Shown: positions 26,362-34,311 of the stretch, one piece after another
Position numbering within the stretch: the first letter of the stretch is position 1
Layout: every line of letters starts with the position of its first letter
Assembly (NCBI RefSeq): GCF_019931575.1
Contig: NZ_CP082923.1
Coordinates: forward strand, 1,798,001-1,862,000
From: Caulobacter segnis
GTDB taxonomy: Bacteria; Pseudomonadota; Alphaproteobacteria; Caulobacterales; Caulobacteraceae
Direction of reading: 5' to 3'
Length of the DNA stretch: 64,000 nucleotides
The notes under the pieces: model-generated
Told to the model about the DNA's origin: nothing
Database searches by the model: none
What the model saw: only the letters and a program-made list of their open reading frames with translations
Made by a program: the position numbers and the translations under genes

Positions 26362-26449
26362 CGGGTCATCACGATCGCGCGCCTCGACGGAACGGCCCGG
26401 GCGAGTCCCGGGTTGTTCTGCCGTGGTTCAATCGTGCGAGGTCGCGAAG

Positions 26450-27154
26450 ATGTCGTCGCCAGTTCAAAGGCTTTCCGTGGCCGTGCTGGCGCTGTGCGTG
26501 GGGATGGGGGCGGCCGACGCGGCGCTGGCGGGCAAGCAGGACAAGGCCAAGGTTCCCCAGACCTCGGCGGAGGCCAACACCGACAACCTGGGCTCGGCCG
26601 TGGTCGCGCCGCTGCGCGATATCAACGTCGTGCGTTCCCAGATCCCCGACCTGCTGAAGCAGGCCGTCGCCGACCCCTATGCGCCGCCCAAGACAGGGTG
26701 CGAGCCGCTGAAGGCCGAGATCGACACCCTCGACGCCGTGCTGGGCGACGACTACGACGACCCCAAGGACGACAACAAGGGCGAGGGGATGGGCAAGCCC
26801 GTCCTGGGCGTGGTGGCCAGCACCATCACTGACGTCATCCCGATGCGCGGCTGGGTCCGCCGCCTGACCGGGGCCGAGCGCCACGACCAGCAGGTGCGCG
26901 ACGCCATCAAGGCCGGCTTCGTGCGGCGCGGCTACCTGAAGGGCCTCTACAACGCCGGCACCTGCAAGGGGAACCGCACCGTCTTCGTCGCCGCCAAGCC
27001 CGCGCCCAAGCCGGTGTTCGTGGCGGCCCAGCCCGCCGCGCCGCCCGCGCCTGTCCAGGTGGCGGCCGAGCCGGTCCCGATCCCCGTCAACGCCCCGCTG
27101 GCGCCGTTCACCACCCTGCGCGTGGCGGCTTCGGACGCGACCGGCGTGCCGTAG
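26450..27154 (+). CDS. Secreted hypothetical protein with Pro/Ala-rich C-terminus
   Basis: A 234-residue protein. A signal peptide is clear (QRLSVAVLALCVGMGAADAALAG, cleaved near residue 28). The middle has two cysteines (TGCEPLKAEI and AGTCKGNR) that could form a disulfide. The last 60 residues are a Pro/Ala/Val repeat-like linker. The start follows GAGGTCGCGAAG. A GGAAC-N17-GGTT sequence 60 nt upstream resembles an EcfG promoter with one mismatch. Periplasmic or envelope location is inferred; I do not recognise the family. Confidence 0.75.
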   Translation: MSSPVQRLSVAVLALCVGMGAADAALAGKQDKAKVPQTSAEANTDNLGSAVVAPLRDINVVRSQIPDLLKQAVADPYAPPKTGCEPLKAEIDTLDAVLGDDYDDPKDDNKGEGMGKPVLGVVASTITDVIPMRGWVRRLTGAERHDQQVRDAIKAGFVRRGYLKGLYNAGTCKGNRTVFVAAKPAPKPVFVAAQPAAPPAPVQVAAEPVPIPVNAPLAPFTTLRVAASDATGVP

Positions 27155-27157
27155 GTC

Positions 27158-27673
27158 CTAGCCCCGCACGAAGATGTTCCGCAGCCACTGCGAACCGGCC
27201 TTGGCGGCCTGGCCCCAGTCTTCTTCGTCGTCGAGCGCCTCGGGCTTGTAGCCGACCGGGTCGAACACCTTCAGACGCGGGACCTTGGCGAAGGCGGCGG
27301 GGGATCGGGTGGTCAGGGTCAGGCCATGCTCCAGCGCCGTGGCGGCCAGCAGGGCGTCGCGCGGGTCGGCCAGGGGCACGTGGGCCCGGCGGCGGACCAC
27401 GGCGACGTCGATCGCCAGGATCCGGCCCTCGAAGGCGGGGACGACGCGGTTGTCCAGCCAGTCGCGCAGGGACGCGCCGCCATTCCGGTTCTTGAGGGTC
27501 TTGTCCTTGCGCTCAGCGCGGCTGGCGGCGCTCTCCAGCTCCAGCAGGGTCAGGGCCGAGACGAACAGGCTGGAGCGGGCGGCCTTGGCGGCCCAGGCGG
27601 TCAGGCCCGGATCCGCGCCGCCGGCCTTGGCGTCGCGCAGCTGGAAGACGATGTCGGTGTCGAGGAGGTGCAT
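27158..27673 (-). CDS. vapC: VapC-type PIN-domain toxin
   Basis: A 171-residue PIN ribonuclease. Acidic active-site residues are visible in HLLDTDIVF, ALTLLELESAA and PLADPRDALLAATAL. The usual fold ends near FDPVGY; about 30 further residues (EALDDEEDWGQAAKAGSQWL) are an extension beyond the common 130-140-residue size. It starts inside the antitoxin stop (TGATG overlap), so the pair is translationally coupled. The probable target is RNA, as for VapC proteins generally. Confidence 0.88.
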   Translation of the reverse strand: MHLLDTDIVFQLRDAKAGGADPGLTAWAAKAARSSLFVSALTLLELESAASRAERKDKTLKNRNGGASLRDWLDNRVVPAFEGRILAIDVAVVRRRAHVPLADPRDALLAATALEHGLTLTTRSPAAFAKVPRLKVFDPVGYKPEALDDEEDWGQAAKAGSQWLRNIFVRG

Positions 27674-27936
27674 CAGGGCTCGCTCCGGCGGTCCCAGGTC
27701 TCGGGCTGGCGGGCCCCTTCCAGGTCGATGGGGGGCAGGTCGACGGCGGGCAGGCCAGGCATGGCCAGGAGGTCGACGATGGTCTCGGTCTGGCCGATCA
27801 GCCGGCGATAGGTCTCGACGCTCATCAGCACGTGGGTGGGGCGGCCGCGATCGGTGACGAACACCGGTTCGATTCGCGCCGCGCGCTTGGCCTGGCTGAC
27901 GTCCTGATTGAACGCGCGACTGGTGATGATCTTCAT
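27673..27936 (-). CDS. Phd/YefM-type antitoxin
   Basis: An 87-residue antitoxin. The N-terminal DNA-binding part (MKIITSRAFNQDVSQAKRAA, FVTDRGRPTHVLMSVETYRR) is Phd/YefM-like, and the acidic Pro-rich C-terminus would wrap the toxin. It is first in the operon, as usual, and probably represses it through the palindrome upstream. Confidence 0.88.
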   Translation of the reverse strand: MKIITSRAFNQDVSQAKRAARIEPVFVTDRGRPTHVLMSVETYRRLIGQTETIVDLLAMPGLPAVDLPPIDLEGARQPETWDRRSEP

Positions 27937-27975
27937 GACGAGGCCGCGCCCCCGGTAGCGATGACAGGGCTGTCT

Positions 27976-27993
27976 TGTAGGTACGTTACTACA
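27976..27993. promoter_or_regulatory. Candidate operator of the toxin-antitoxin operon
   Basis: TGTAGGTACGTTACTACA is a near-perfect palindrome about 40 nt upstream of the antitoxin start, where Phd-family autoregulatory sites lie. The AT-rich composition stands out from its surroundings. Confidence 0.55.
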
Positions 27994-28147
27994 TCGTGTC
28001 GTTACGGCAACAGATAATTGGCCAACGAAAACAATCGACTGACAAGGTTGTCAAAAACGCTTTCGACGCATTGCGCTCGCACCGTTTTCCTGCGCGGCAT
28101 GGGGCCAAGGCGCAAAGCCAGACGACATTCATTAGGGGGCTAAGACG

Positions 28148-29512
28148 GTGTCAGACCTATTCGCGCAGACGTTCGCCACGGCGGCCGATGTGCTGAACGC
28201 GCACGGACCTGCGACCAAGGCGGCGGTGAAGAGCTTCTCGCCGACCGACTTCAGCGTTCACTTCTTCCTGCAACTGGCCGTGATCATCCTGACCTGCCGC
28301 GTCGTCGGCTGGCTGGGCCAGAAACTGCTGAAGCAGCCCCAGGTCGTGGGCGAGATGATCGCCGGCGTGGTGCTGGGTCCGTCGCTGCTGGGCCTGCTGT
28401 TCCCGCACTTCCAGCTGGCCCTGTTCCCCAAGGAGACCAAGAGCGTGCTGTATGTCGGCGCCCAGCTGGGCGTGGGCCTCTACATGTTCATGGTCGGCAC
28501 CAGCTTTCAGGCCGGCCACTTCAAGGCCAAGGCCAAGAGCGCCATGAGCGTGTCGTTCGCCGGCATCGCCGCGCCGTTCGTCATCGCCGCGCTGATCACG
28601 CCGTTCCTGCTGAAGGTCCCGGGCCTGTTCGCCGCGGGCATCAGCCAGGCGAACGCCACCCTGTTCATGGGCGCCTGCATCGCCCTGACCGCCTTCCCGA
28701 TGCTGGCCCGCATCATCAACGAGCGCGGCCTGGCCAAGACCTCGCTGGGTACGCTGTCCCTGACCGCCGGCGCCTTCGATGACGCCGTCTCGTGGTGCGT
28801 GCTGGCCCTGGTGCTGGCGACGTTCGGCGGCGGCCCCGGCGTGGCGGGCCTGGCCATCGGCGGCGGCCTGCTGTGGGTGCTGTTCGTCACCACGTTCGGT
28901 CCCAGGATCCTGGCCCCGCTGGGCCGCATGGTCGAGCGCGACGGCGAGATGAGCCCGACCGTGCTGGCGCTGGTCCTGCTGGCCTTCTGCACCTCGGCCT
29001 TCCTGATGGACGCGGTGGGCATCCACGCCATCTTCGGCGGCTTCATCCTCGGCGTGGTCATGCCGCGCGGCAAGCTGGTCGAGGAGCTGAAGCGCAAGGT
29101 CGAGCCCGTCGCGGTGGTCATGCTGCTGCCGATGTTCTTCACCTATTCCGGCCTCAACACCCGGATGGACATGGTCAACTCGCCCCAGCTGCTGCTGATC
29201 GCCCTGGGAATCCTGGCCTGCTCGATCCTGGCCAAGTGGGGCGCCTGCTACATCGCCGCCCGCGTCACCGGCGAGAACCATGCGACCGCCATGGGCATCG
29301 GCGCCCTGATGAACTCGCGCGGCCTGATGGAGCTGATCATCATCAACATCGGCCTGCAGAAGGGCATCATCGGCCCGACCCTGTTCTCGATGCTGGTGCT
29401 GATGGCGATCGTCACCACGGTCATGGCCAGCCCGCTGTTCGAGGTGGTCTACGGCAAGAAGGCCCGCGAGAGCGGCGAGCTGGGCGCGGTGCCCGACGCG
29501 GCGCGGGCCTGA
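28148..29512 (+). CDS. CPA2-family cation:proton antiporter (KefB-like membrane domain)
   Basis: A 454-residue inner-membrane exchanger with about 12 helices. VVGEMIAGVVLGPSLLGLLFP is the typical Na+/H+ exchanger entry, and the core has GAFDDAVSWCVLALVLA with the paired acidic residues of CPA2 transporters. No TrkA-N/RCK or UspA domain is attached, so it is not gated like KefB/KefC. The ion (K+ or Na+) is unknown. GTG start after GGGGCTAAGAC; followed by a strong terminator. Confidence 0.88.
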   Translation: MSDLFAQTFATAADVLNAHGPATKAAVKSFSPTDFSVHFFLQLAVIILTCRVVGWLGQKLLKQPQVVGEMIAGVVLGPSLLGLLFPHFQLALFPKETKSVLYVGAQLGVGLYMFMVGTSFQAGHFKAKAKSAMSVSFAGIAAPFVIAALITPFLLKVPGLFAAGISQANATLFMGACIALTAFPMLARIINERGLAKTSLGTLSLTAGAFDDAVSWCVLALVLATFGGGPGVAGLAIGGGLLWVLFVTTFGPRILAPLGRMVERDGEMSPTVLALVLLAFCTSAFLMDAVGIHAIFGGFILGVVMPRGKLVEELKRKVEPVAVVMLLPMFFTYSGLNTRMDMVNSPQLLLIALGILACSILAKWGACYIAARVTGENHATAMGIGALMNSRGLMELIIINIGLQKGIIGPTLFSMLVLMAIVTTVMASPLFEVVYGKKARESGELGAVPDAARA

Positions 29513-29536
29513 CGATCCTTCGAGAGGCATGATCCT

Positions 29537-29565
29537 GGGCCCGCTTCGGCGGGCCCTTTTTCTTT
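29537..29565 (+). terminator. Rho-independent terminator after the antiporter gene
   Basis: A perfect 8-bp stem GGGCCCGC-TTCG-GCGGGCCC with a stable TTCG loop, followed by TTTTTCTTT, 25 nt after the stop codon. Confidence 0.88.
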
Positions 29566-29662
29566 GGAAAAATAGTCACGGCGCGATGTCGGCTGGCGGC
29601 GAGCCGGTTCGTCCTTGTCCCGAGGCGTCCAGACGGGCGCGGCTCGAACAGGGAGACGGACA

Positions 29663-30097
29663 ATGCGGGTCATGGTGTTCGCGAAGGCCAGTGGGGACAG
29701 CATCTCGGGTGCGGCCCCCACGCCGGAACAGCTGGAAGCGTTCGCGGCGATGGATCGGTTCACCGAGGAGCTGGTCGCGGCCGGCGTCTTCGTCGCCGCC
29801 GCCGGCCTCAAGAACGACGCCCAGGCCAAGCGCGTCGTCATCAATGGCGGTGAGCGCATGGTCCTCGACGGACCGTTCGCCGAAACCAAGGAGTTGATCG
29901 CCGGCTTCTCGATCTGGGAGGTCAAGGACATGGATGAGGCCGTGGCTTGGGCCCGGCGGGCGCCCGCCGTCACGGCCGGCCGAAGCGAGATGGAGTTGCG
30001 GCCGTTCTACGAGGTCGAGGACCTGGCCGAGTTCGTCACGCCCGAGGAGCTGGCGACGCCACGCGACGGGGATCGCGGACGGCTCGGCGTGGCGTGA
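29663..30097 (+). CDS. YCII-related (DGPF) domain protein
   Basis: A 144-residue protein of the dimeric ferredoxin-like YCII family. MRVMVFAKASGDS, MDRFTEELVAAGVFVAAAGL and the DGPFAETKELIAGF motif are diagnostic. Such proteins often sit beside ECF41-type sigma factors; none is adjacent here. The start follows GGAGACGG. Enzymatic role unknown. Confidence 0.88.
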   Translation: MRVMVFAKASGDSISGAAPTPEQLEAFAAMDRFTEELVAAGVFVAAAGLKNDAQAKRVVINGGERMVLDGPFAETKELIAGFSIWEVKDMDEAVAWARRAPAVTAGRSEMELRPFYEVEDLAEFVTPEELATPRDGDRGRLGVA

Positions 30098-30162
30098 GGG
30101 CGGGGGGGGCGGCTTCGGGGGGCGCCGCTCAGCTGGCCCACCCCGATTTCATGCTCCATCGC

Positions 30163-30193
30163 CGCTCAATCCCCGCGAAGGCGGGGATGAGCG
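30163..30193. repeat. 31-nt palindrome, single symmetric variant
   Basis: CGCTC, then ATCCCCGC-GAAG-GCGGGGAT, then GAGCG. This is a more symmetric member of the palindrome family found as inverted pairs at 34.1-34.2 kb and around the GIY-YIG pseudogene. Confidence 0.75.
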
Positions 30194-30286
30194 GGCTTGA
30201 GATGCTCTAGGCTAGGTGTCGATCCAGCCCAGATCCTATCGTGAAGTCAGTGGTTTAGCTTCTGTCGGAGTCGCGTTTCCGACATA

Positions 30287-30312
30287 GGAACGCAATCCTG
30301 TCGAGCGCCGTT
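30287..30312 (+). promoter_or_regulatory. EcfG/SigT-type promoter
   Basis: GGAAC, a 17-nt spacer, then CGTT: an exact match to the consensus of the alphaproteobacterial general stress sigma factor. It lies 56 nt upstream of the Gln-rich protein gene and is placed to drive it. Confidence 0.75.
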
Positions 30313-30367
30313 TGCCTCCTCGCCTCCGCCTTTTCGGCGTGGCCAATCATCAGGGACGCAGACGACC

Positions 30368-30652
30368 ATGAACGAGACCCGCGACAACCAAGGCCTGCAG
30401 CAGCAACCGAACGACGCCCAGCGTCAGCAAGCCGGTCAGCAGAACCAGCAAGGCGAAACCCAGCCGCCGCAGCAGCAGCAGAACCCCCAGCAGGCCCAGC
30501 CGGGCCAGCAGAACCAGCAGGCCGACCGCGACCGTCGCCAGAATGAAGGCGTCGAAGGCACGGACCAGGACGGTCTGGACGACGGCGGCCTGGCCGGCGG
30601 CAACGGCGACATCCGCCCCGGCCGCACGGGCGACGGCGGCGCCGAACGCTGA
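30368..30652 (+). CDS. Gln-rich intrinsically disordered small protein
   Basis: A 94-residue hydrophilic protein, about a quarter glutamine, with repeats of the QQAGQQNQQ and QQQQNPQQ type and an acidic Gly-rich C-terminus (DQDGLDDGGLAGGNGD). No signal peptide, membrane segment or cysteine. The composition resembles stress or desiccation proteins of low complexity. An exact EcfG-type promoter precedes it and a terminator follows, so it is a one-gene unit. No family recognised. Confidence 0.75.
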   Translation: MNETRDNQGLQQQPNDAQRQQAGQQNQQGETQPPQQQQNPQQAQPGQQNQQADRDRRQNEGVEGTDQDGLDDGGLAGGNGDIRPGRTGDGGAER

Positions 30653-30658
30653 TCCAGT

Positions 30659-30691
30659 GAGGGCCGCCTTCGCGCGGCCCTCCTTTCTTTT
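30659..30691 (+). terminator. Rho-independent terminator after the Gln-rich gene
   Basis: A 9-bp stem GAGGGCCGC / GCGGCCCTC followed by CTTTCTTTT, six nucleotides after the stop codon. Confidence 0.85.
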
Positions 30692-30712
30692 CCACGATCC
30701 CGGAGAGATGCC

Positions 30713-31645
30713 GTGTACGGTGGCGACCGTCTTTCGCGCCTGGGCGCGTTCAGCCCGCGATTTCCCGACGCCGAGGCCCTGCACAGGGGCCTGGCGCATT
30801 GGAACCATGACCGTCTGGCGCCGAGCGCGCCGAGCGACGACTGGCGGGAGGATCTCGACCGCGAGATCCTGATGCGCCGGATCGAGGGCGCGTTCATCGA
30901 GGCCTTCCGGAGCCACGTCGCGCCGCTGGTCGAAGACGTCCCTCAAGACGCCGAAGGGTTCATCACCTGGTTCGAAGCGCTGAAGGACCATGGCCCCGGC
31001 CAGTGGGACCCGCTGTTCGACTGGCTGGAGGGCGAGGCCTCGCTGGAGGACCTCAAGTGGTTCCTGACCCAGGAAGCGGCCGGCGAGGCCGGCTTCGACG
31101 ACCTGGTGGCCATGACCCAGGTCAAGGTCCCCGATCGCGCCAAGCTGGAGCTGGCCCGCAACTACTGGGACGAGATGGGGCGGGGCAGCGCGCGCGGCAT
31201 GCACGGCCCGATGCTGTCGCGGACGACGGCGACGTTGGGCCTGACGCCGACCATCGACACCACGCTCTGGCAATCGCTGTGCCTGGCCAACACCATGACC
31301 GCCTTCGCCACCACGCGCCGCTATGTCTGGCAGTCGATCGGCGCCCTGGGCGTGGTCGAGCTGACCGCTCCGACCCGCGTGGCCTGCGTCGACGCCGGCC
31401 TGAAGCGCGTCGGCGTCTCGCCCGAGGCCCGCAAGTATTTCGCCCTGCACGCCCAACTCGACATCGAGCATTCCAAGGCCTGGAACGCCGAGGCCCTGGT
31501 CCCGCTGGTGTCGGAGGACCCGTCCCGCGCCCGCTTCATCGCCGAGGGCGCGGTCATGCGGCTGATCTGCGGCGAGCAGTGCTTCGACACCTACCGCGCC
31601 CACCTCTGGGCCCACGCCCATCCGCTGGTCTACGCGGCCGAATAG
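30713..31645 (+). CDS. Heme-oxygenase-like (HDO) iron-containing redox enzyme
   Basis: A 310-residue all-helical protein of the heme-oxygenase-like diiron (HDO) superfamily, which includes UndA, BesC and the SznF central domain. Candidate metal ligands lie in QEAAGEAGFDDLVAMTQ, in YWDEMGRGSARGMHG and in the third helix, QLDIEHSKAW (D-x-x-H). HDO enzymes use O2 and a diiron centre for unusual oxidations, often in natural-product pathways. The GTG start follows GGAGAG. It lies between two EcfG-type promoters without a clear one of its own. Substrate unknown. Confidence 0.8.
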   Translation: MYGGDRLSRLGAFSPRFPDAEALHRGLAHWNHDRLAPSAPSDDWREDLDREILMRRIEGAFIEAFRSHVAPLVEDVPQDAEGFITWFEALKDHGPGQWDPLFDWLEGEASLEDLKWFLTQEAAGEAGFDDLVAMTQVKVPDRAKLELARNYWDEMGRGSARGMHGPMLSRTTATLGLTPTIDTTLWQSLCLANTMTAFATTRRYVWQSIGALGVVELTAPTRVACVDAGLKRVGVSPEARKYFALHAQLDIEHSKAWNAEALVPLVSEDPSRARFIAEGAVMRLICGEQCFDTYRAHLWAHAHPLVYAAE

Positions 31646-31660
31646 CGGCGGCCGTCCTCC

Positions 31661-31686
31661 GGAACCGGCGCCACAGCCGCGCCGTT
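31661..31686 (+). promoter_or_regulatory. EcfG/SigT-type promoter
   Basis: GGAAC, a 17-nt spacer, then CGTT, again an exact match. It lies about 55 nt upstream of the 30-residue peptide gene and so drives that gene and the following membrane protein. Confidence 0.75.
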
Positions 31687-31739
31687 GTTCAGACAATCGT
31701 GGCCAGGCCAGAGCGGCCCGGCCTTGTCGCCAATCAGGG

Positions 31740-31832
31740 ATGTTCAAGCGAATGCGATCGATCCTTCTGATGCTTCTCGGGGTGCCGCTTCCCATCATCC
31801 TGCTTCTCGCCTTCTGCACGCATCACTTCTGA
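31740..31832 (+). CDS. 30-residue single-pass membrane peptide
   Basis: A short frame beginning MFKRMRSILLML and ending FCTHHF. Residues 6-26 form one hydrophobic helix with a basic N-terminus (in-out anchor). It sits just after an EcfG-type promoter and 10 nt before the next gene, which supports translation. Tiny membrane peptides of this kind occur in general stress regulons. A second ATG four codons in could be the real start. Confidence 0.6.
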   Translation: MFKRMRSILLMLLGVPLPIILLLAFCTHHF

Positions 31833-31842
31833 GGATCCGGTC

Positions 31843-32412
31843 ATGTCCAACGGATCCGATTTCATCACCCCTGACGTCGCGCCGGACGAGCTGCAGTCGG
31901 CGGTCAGCTGGGATGCGATCCTGGCCGGGGCCGCGGCGAGCATCGCCATGCTGTTCGTCCTCCTGTCGCTCTGCGCCGGGTTCGGCCTGAAGGTGTCCCC
32001 GCGCTGGCCTGGCGGGGTCTCGGCGGAGGATTTCACGCCGATCGTGGGCGCGGCCTTCGTGGCCTGCCAGATCGTGGCCAGCATGCTGGGCGGCTATCTG
32101 GCCGGCCGCTTGCGGACCAAGTGGCTGCACGTCCACGACCACGAGGTCCACTTCCGCGACACCGCCCACGGTCTCCTGGCCTGGGCGGCCAGCGTCGTGG
32201 GCCTGCTGCTGCTGGGCGTTCTCGCGGCTCCCGACGCGACCACGGCCGCGCCATCCCCGGCCGAGATGCTGCGGGCCGCCCATATCGGCGCGCAGCTTTC
32301 GCTGTTCCTGGGTGTCGGCGCCCTGACCAGCGCCTTCTCCGCCAGCGTCGCCGCCGCGATCGGCGGGACGCGGCGCGACGACATGCACCGGCTGCATCGC
32401 ACCATGCGGTGA
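31843..32412 (+). CDS. Four-helix membrane protein, probable stress-regulon member
   Basis: A 189-residue integral membrane protein. Helices are near residues 24-48 (WDAILAGAAASIAMLFVLLS), 66-90, 108-128 and 146-172. The loop after helix 2 is basic (GRLRTKWLHVHDHEVHFRD). The family is unrecognised, though similar membrane proteins are common in alphaproteobacteria. Ten nucleotides after the small peptide gene, it shares the EcfG-type promoter. Confidence 0.78.
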   Translation: MSNGSDFITPDVAPDELQSAVSWDAILAGAAASIAMLFVLLSLCAGFGLKVSPRWPGGVSAEDFTPIVGAAFVACQIVASMLGGYLAGRLRTKWLHVHDHEVHFRDTAHGLLAWAASVVGLLLLGVLAAPDATTAAPSPAEMLRAAHIGAQLSLFLGVGALTSAFSASVAAAIGGTRRDDMHRLHRTMR

Positions 32413-32434
32413 TGACCTGGCGGGGAGGGGCGGC

Positions 32435-33988
32435 CTACGCGCCTTCCAGCGCCTTGTCGAAGCCGAAGCGGTTGATCTGGGCGATCAGGTCGCGGTGACT
32501 GGGCAGGTCCTGGGTGGCCCGGTCCGCGAAGCCGCGGATCTTGGCGAACAGCTTGGCCGCGCCCGCCACGTCGGGAAACTCGCCGGCCCCGTCCGTCAGG
32601 TCGGTGCGGAATCCCATGCCGTACAGGATGTACTGGTAGTTGAAGAAGGCGAAGGTCTCGAGATCCAGGATGAAGTCGAACCGCGCCGGCGGGCGATGGC
32701 GCCACTGCTCCAGCAGGTCGGCCAGCCGTTCCGGGATCGAGTCGGGCAGCGTGTTCTCGCGCCAGAACCGCTCGGGCCTTTTGCTCAGGGCGTAGTGCAG
32801 CTTCAGGAAGACGATGATGTTGTCGTAGCGCGCCGTCATCAGCTCGTTGAAGCGGCGGGCCGGGGCCGAGACGGGACCCGAGTGGGGGAAGAGCTCGGCG
32901 ATCATCGCCACGGCCGCCTCGATCAGCACGACACCCGTAGACTCCAGCGGCTCCAGGAAGCCGGCGGACAGGCCCACGGCCACGCAGTTCTTGATCCATT
33001 GCCGCTCGCGATAGCCCGCGTCGAAGGCGATCCGGCGCGTCTCGATTTCGGCGCCGCCCAGATAGTCCCGCAGGATCGTCTCGGCCCGGTCGTCGTCGAT
33101 GTGGTCGCTGGAATAGACGCAGCCGACGCCGCGCCCGTGGGCCAGGGCGATGTCCCAGGTCCAGCCGGCCTCGTGGGCGGTGGCGACGGTGTAGCTCTGG
33201 ATCGGCGCGTCCGGCCGCTCGTAGGGCGCGCGGCAGGCCACGGCGCGATCGGCGAACAGGATGGAGCGCGCCGACTTGAACGGCGCGCCCAGGGCCTTGC
33301 CGATCAGTTCGGCCCGGAAGCCGGTGCAGTCGACATAGAGGTCGGCGGAGAGGTCGCCGTGCTCGGGGCTGACGACCCGGGCGATGGCCCCGGTCTCGTC
33401 CAGCACGGCTTCGGAGAGGTTGCCGCGCAGATGCTTGACGCCCAGCTCGCGGGCCCGCTCGGCCAGCACCCCGGCCAGCTTGGCGGCGTCGAAGTGGTAG
33501 GCGTAGTTCAGCGGCCCGGCGAAGTCGCTCTCGTGCGGGCGCTTGGGCGCGCGGGCCGCGTCGGCGACGCGGGCCTGGATGGTGACGGCCTCGGCGAACG
33601 GGGTCCGGCCGGTCTCGTCCTGCAGCAGCCAGTAGGGGGCGAGACTGGTCCCCTCGGTCGAGAACGGCGCCTCGAACGGATGGAAGAAGCTGTGATGCTT
33701 GCCGTCCTCGGGCGCGCGGGCCCAGTCGACGAAGCGGATGCCCTGCTTGAAGGTGGCGGAGGTCTCGCGGATGAACCGCGCCTCGTCGATGCCGAGGAAC
33801 CGCAGGGTGTTGCGGATGGTGGGGAAGGTGGCCTCGCCGACGCCGATGATCCCGATCTCGGGCGACTCCAGCAGGGTGATCTCCAAGTGCGCCTGCTCGG
33901 CCACGCGCAGCGCCTTGGCCAGATAGGCGGCCGTCAGCCACCCGGCCGTCCCGCCGCCCACGATCAGGATGCTTCGCCTGCGCTGCAT
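32435..33988 (-). CDS. Flavin-dependent tryptophan-halogenase family protein
   Basis: A 517-residue homologue of PrnA/RebH, which halogenate aromatic substrates with FADH2, O2 and halide. The FAD-binding GGGTAGW (11-17), GVGEATFPTI, the lysine in ATFKQGIRF (K81, position of the catalytic lysine) and GFLEPLEST (about 341-349) are conserved. The W-x-W-x-I-P motif reads WTWDIA (near 276), with Ala for Pro. No flavin reductase or halogenated-product pathway is nearby. It could accept indole-like or other aromatics, or be a non-halogenating monooxygenase. Confidence 0.88.
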   Translation of the reverse strand: MQRRRSILIVGGGTAGWLTAAYLAKALRVAEQAHLEITLLESPEIGIIGVGEATFPTIRNTLRFLGIDEARFIRETSATFKQGIRFVDWARAPEDGKHHSFFHPFEAPFSTEGTSLAPYWLLQDETGRTPFAEAVTIQARVADAARAPKRPHESDFAGPLNYAYHFDAAKLAGVLAERARELGVKHLRGNLSEAVLDETGAIARVVSPEHGDLSADLYVDCTGFRAELIGKALGAPFKSARSILFADRAVACRAPYERPDAPIQSYTVATAHEAGWTWDIALAHGRGVGCVYSSDHIDDDRAETILRDYLGGAEIETRRIAFDAGYRERQWIKNCVAVGLSAGFLEPLESTGVVLIEAAVAMIAELFPHSGPVSAPARRFNELMTARYDNIIVFLKLHYALSKRPERFWRENTLPDSIPERLADLLEQWRHRPPARFDFILDLETFAFFNYQYILYGMGFRTDLTDGAGEFPDVAGAAKLFAKIRGFADRATQDLPSHRDLIAQINRFGFDKALEGA

Positions 33989-34107
33989 GGAAATCTAGAT
34001 AGCAGGGTTCGGGGAAAGGGGAGGAAAGTTTGAAGGGCTGGGGATGACGTTGGGCAGCGCCACTTCTAGGGCACATTCATCAAGATTGGATCCTGGCCTC
34101 CATCACC

Positions 34108-34138
34108 CGCTCATCCCCGCGAAAGCGGGGACCCAAGC
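34108..34138 (+). repeat. 31-nt palindrome, left copy of empty pair
   Basis: CGCTCATCCCCGC-GAAA-GCGGGGACCCAAGC. It is identical over 31 nt to the inverted copy at 34184-34214 and to both copies flanking the GIY-YIG pseudogene. Confidence 0.9.
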
Positions 34139-34183
34139 GGCCTCTCTGCATGCGTTGAGCGCCGGAATTAATCGCCTGACTCG

Positions 34184-34214
34184 GCTTGGGTCCCCGCTTT
34201 CGCGGGGATGAGCG
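34184..34214 (-). repeat. 31-nt palindrome, right (inverted) copy of empty pair
   Basis: Exact reverse complement of the copy at 34108. Identity extends a few nucleotides further (ACTCG or GACTCG before GCTTGGG), shared in part with the right copy next to the pseudogene. Confidence 0.9.
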
Positions 34215-34311
34215 GATTCGGGGCTCAGAGCTGAACGTCGATCAGCCCCAAGGCGTGCTGATGACAGCCTCCAAAGCTTGGGCTTAGACTTTTTCGTCGG
34301 AAGGGGAGTGG

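Larger units (their letters stand above)
33989..34311. other. Intergenic region holding an inverted pair of 31-nt palindromes
   Basis: The 323-nt gap between the divergent halogenase and the small secreted protein contains two 31-nt palindromes in inverted orientation with 45 nt between them, and no gene. The small secreted protein has a good ribosome-binding site (AAGGGGAGTGG). No other signal is evident. Confidence 0.6.

Noticed and set aside
34108..34214. CRISPR-like repeat pair
   Set aside because: Only two copies, in inverted orientation and individually palindromic; no array and no cas genes.
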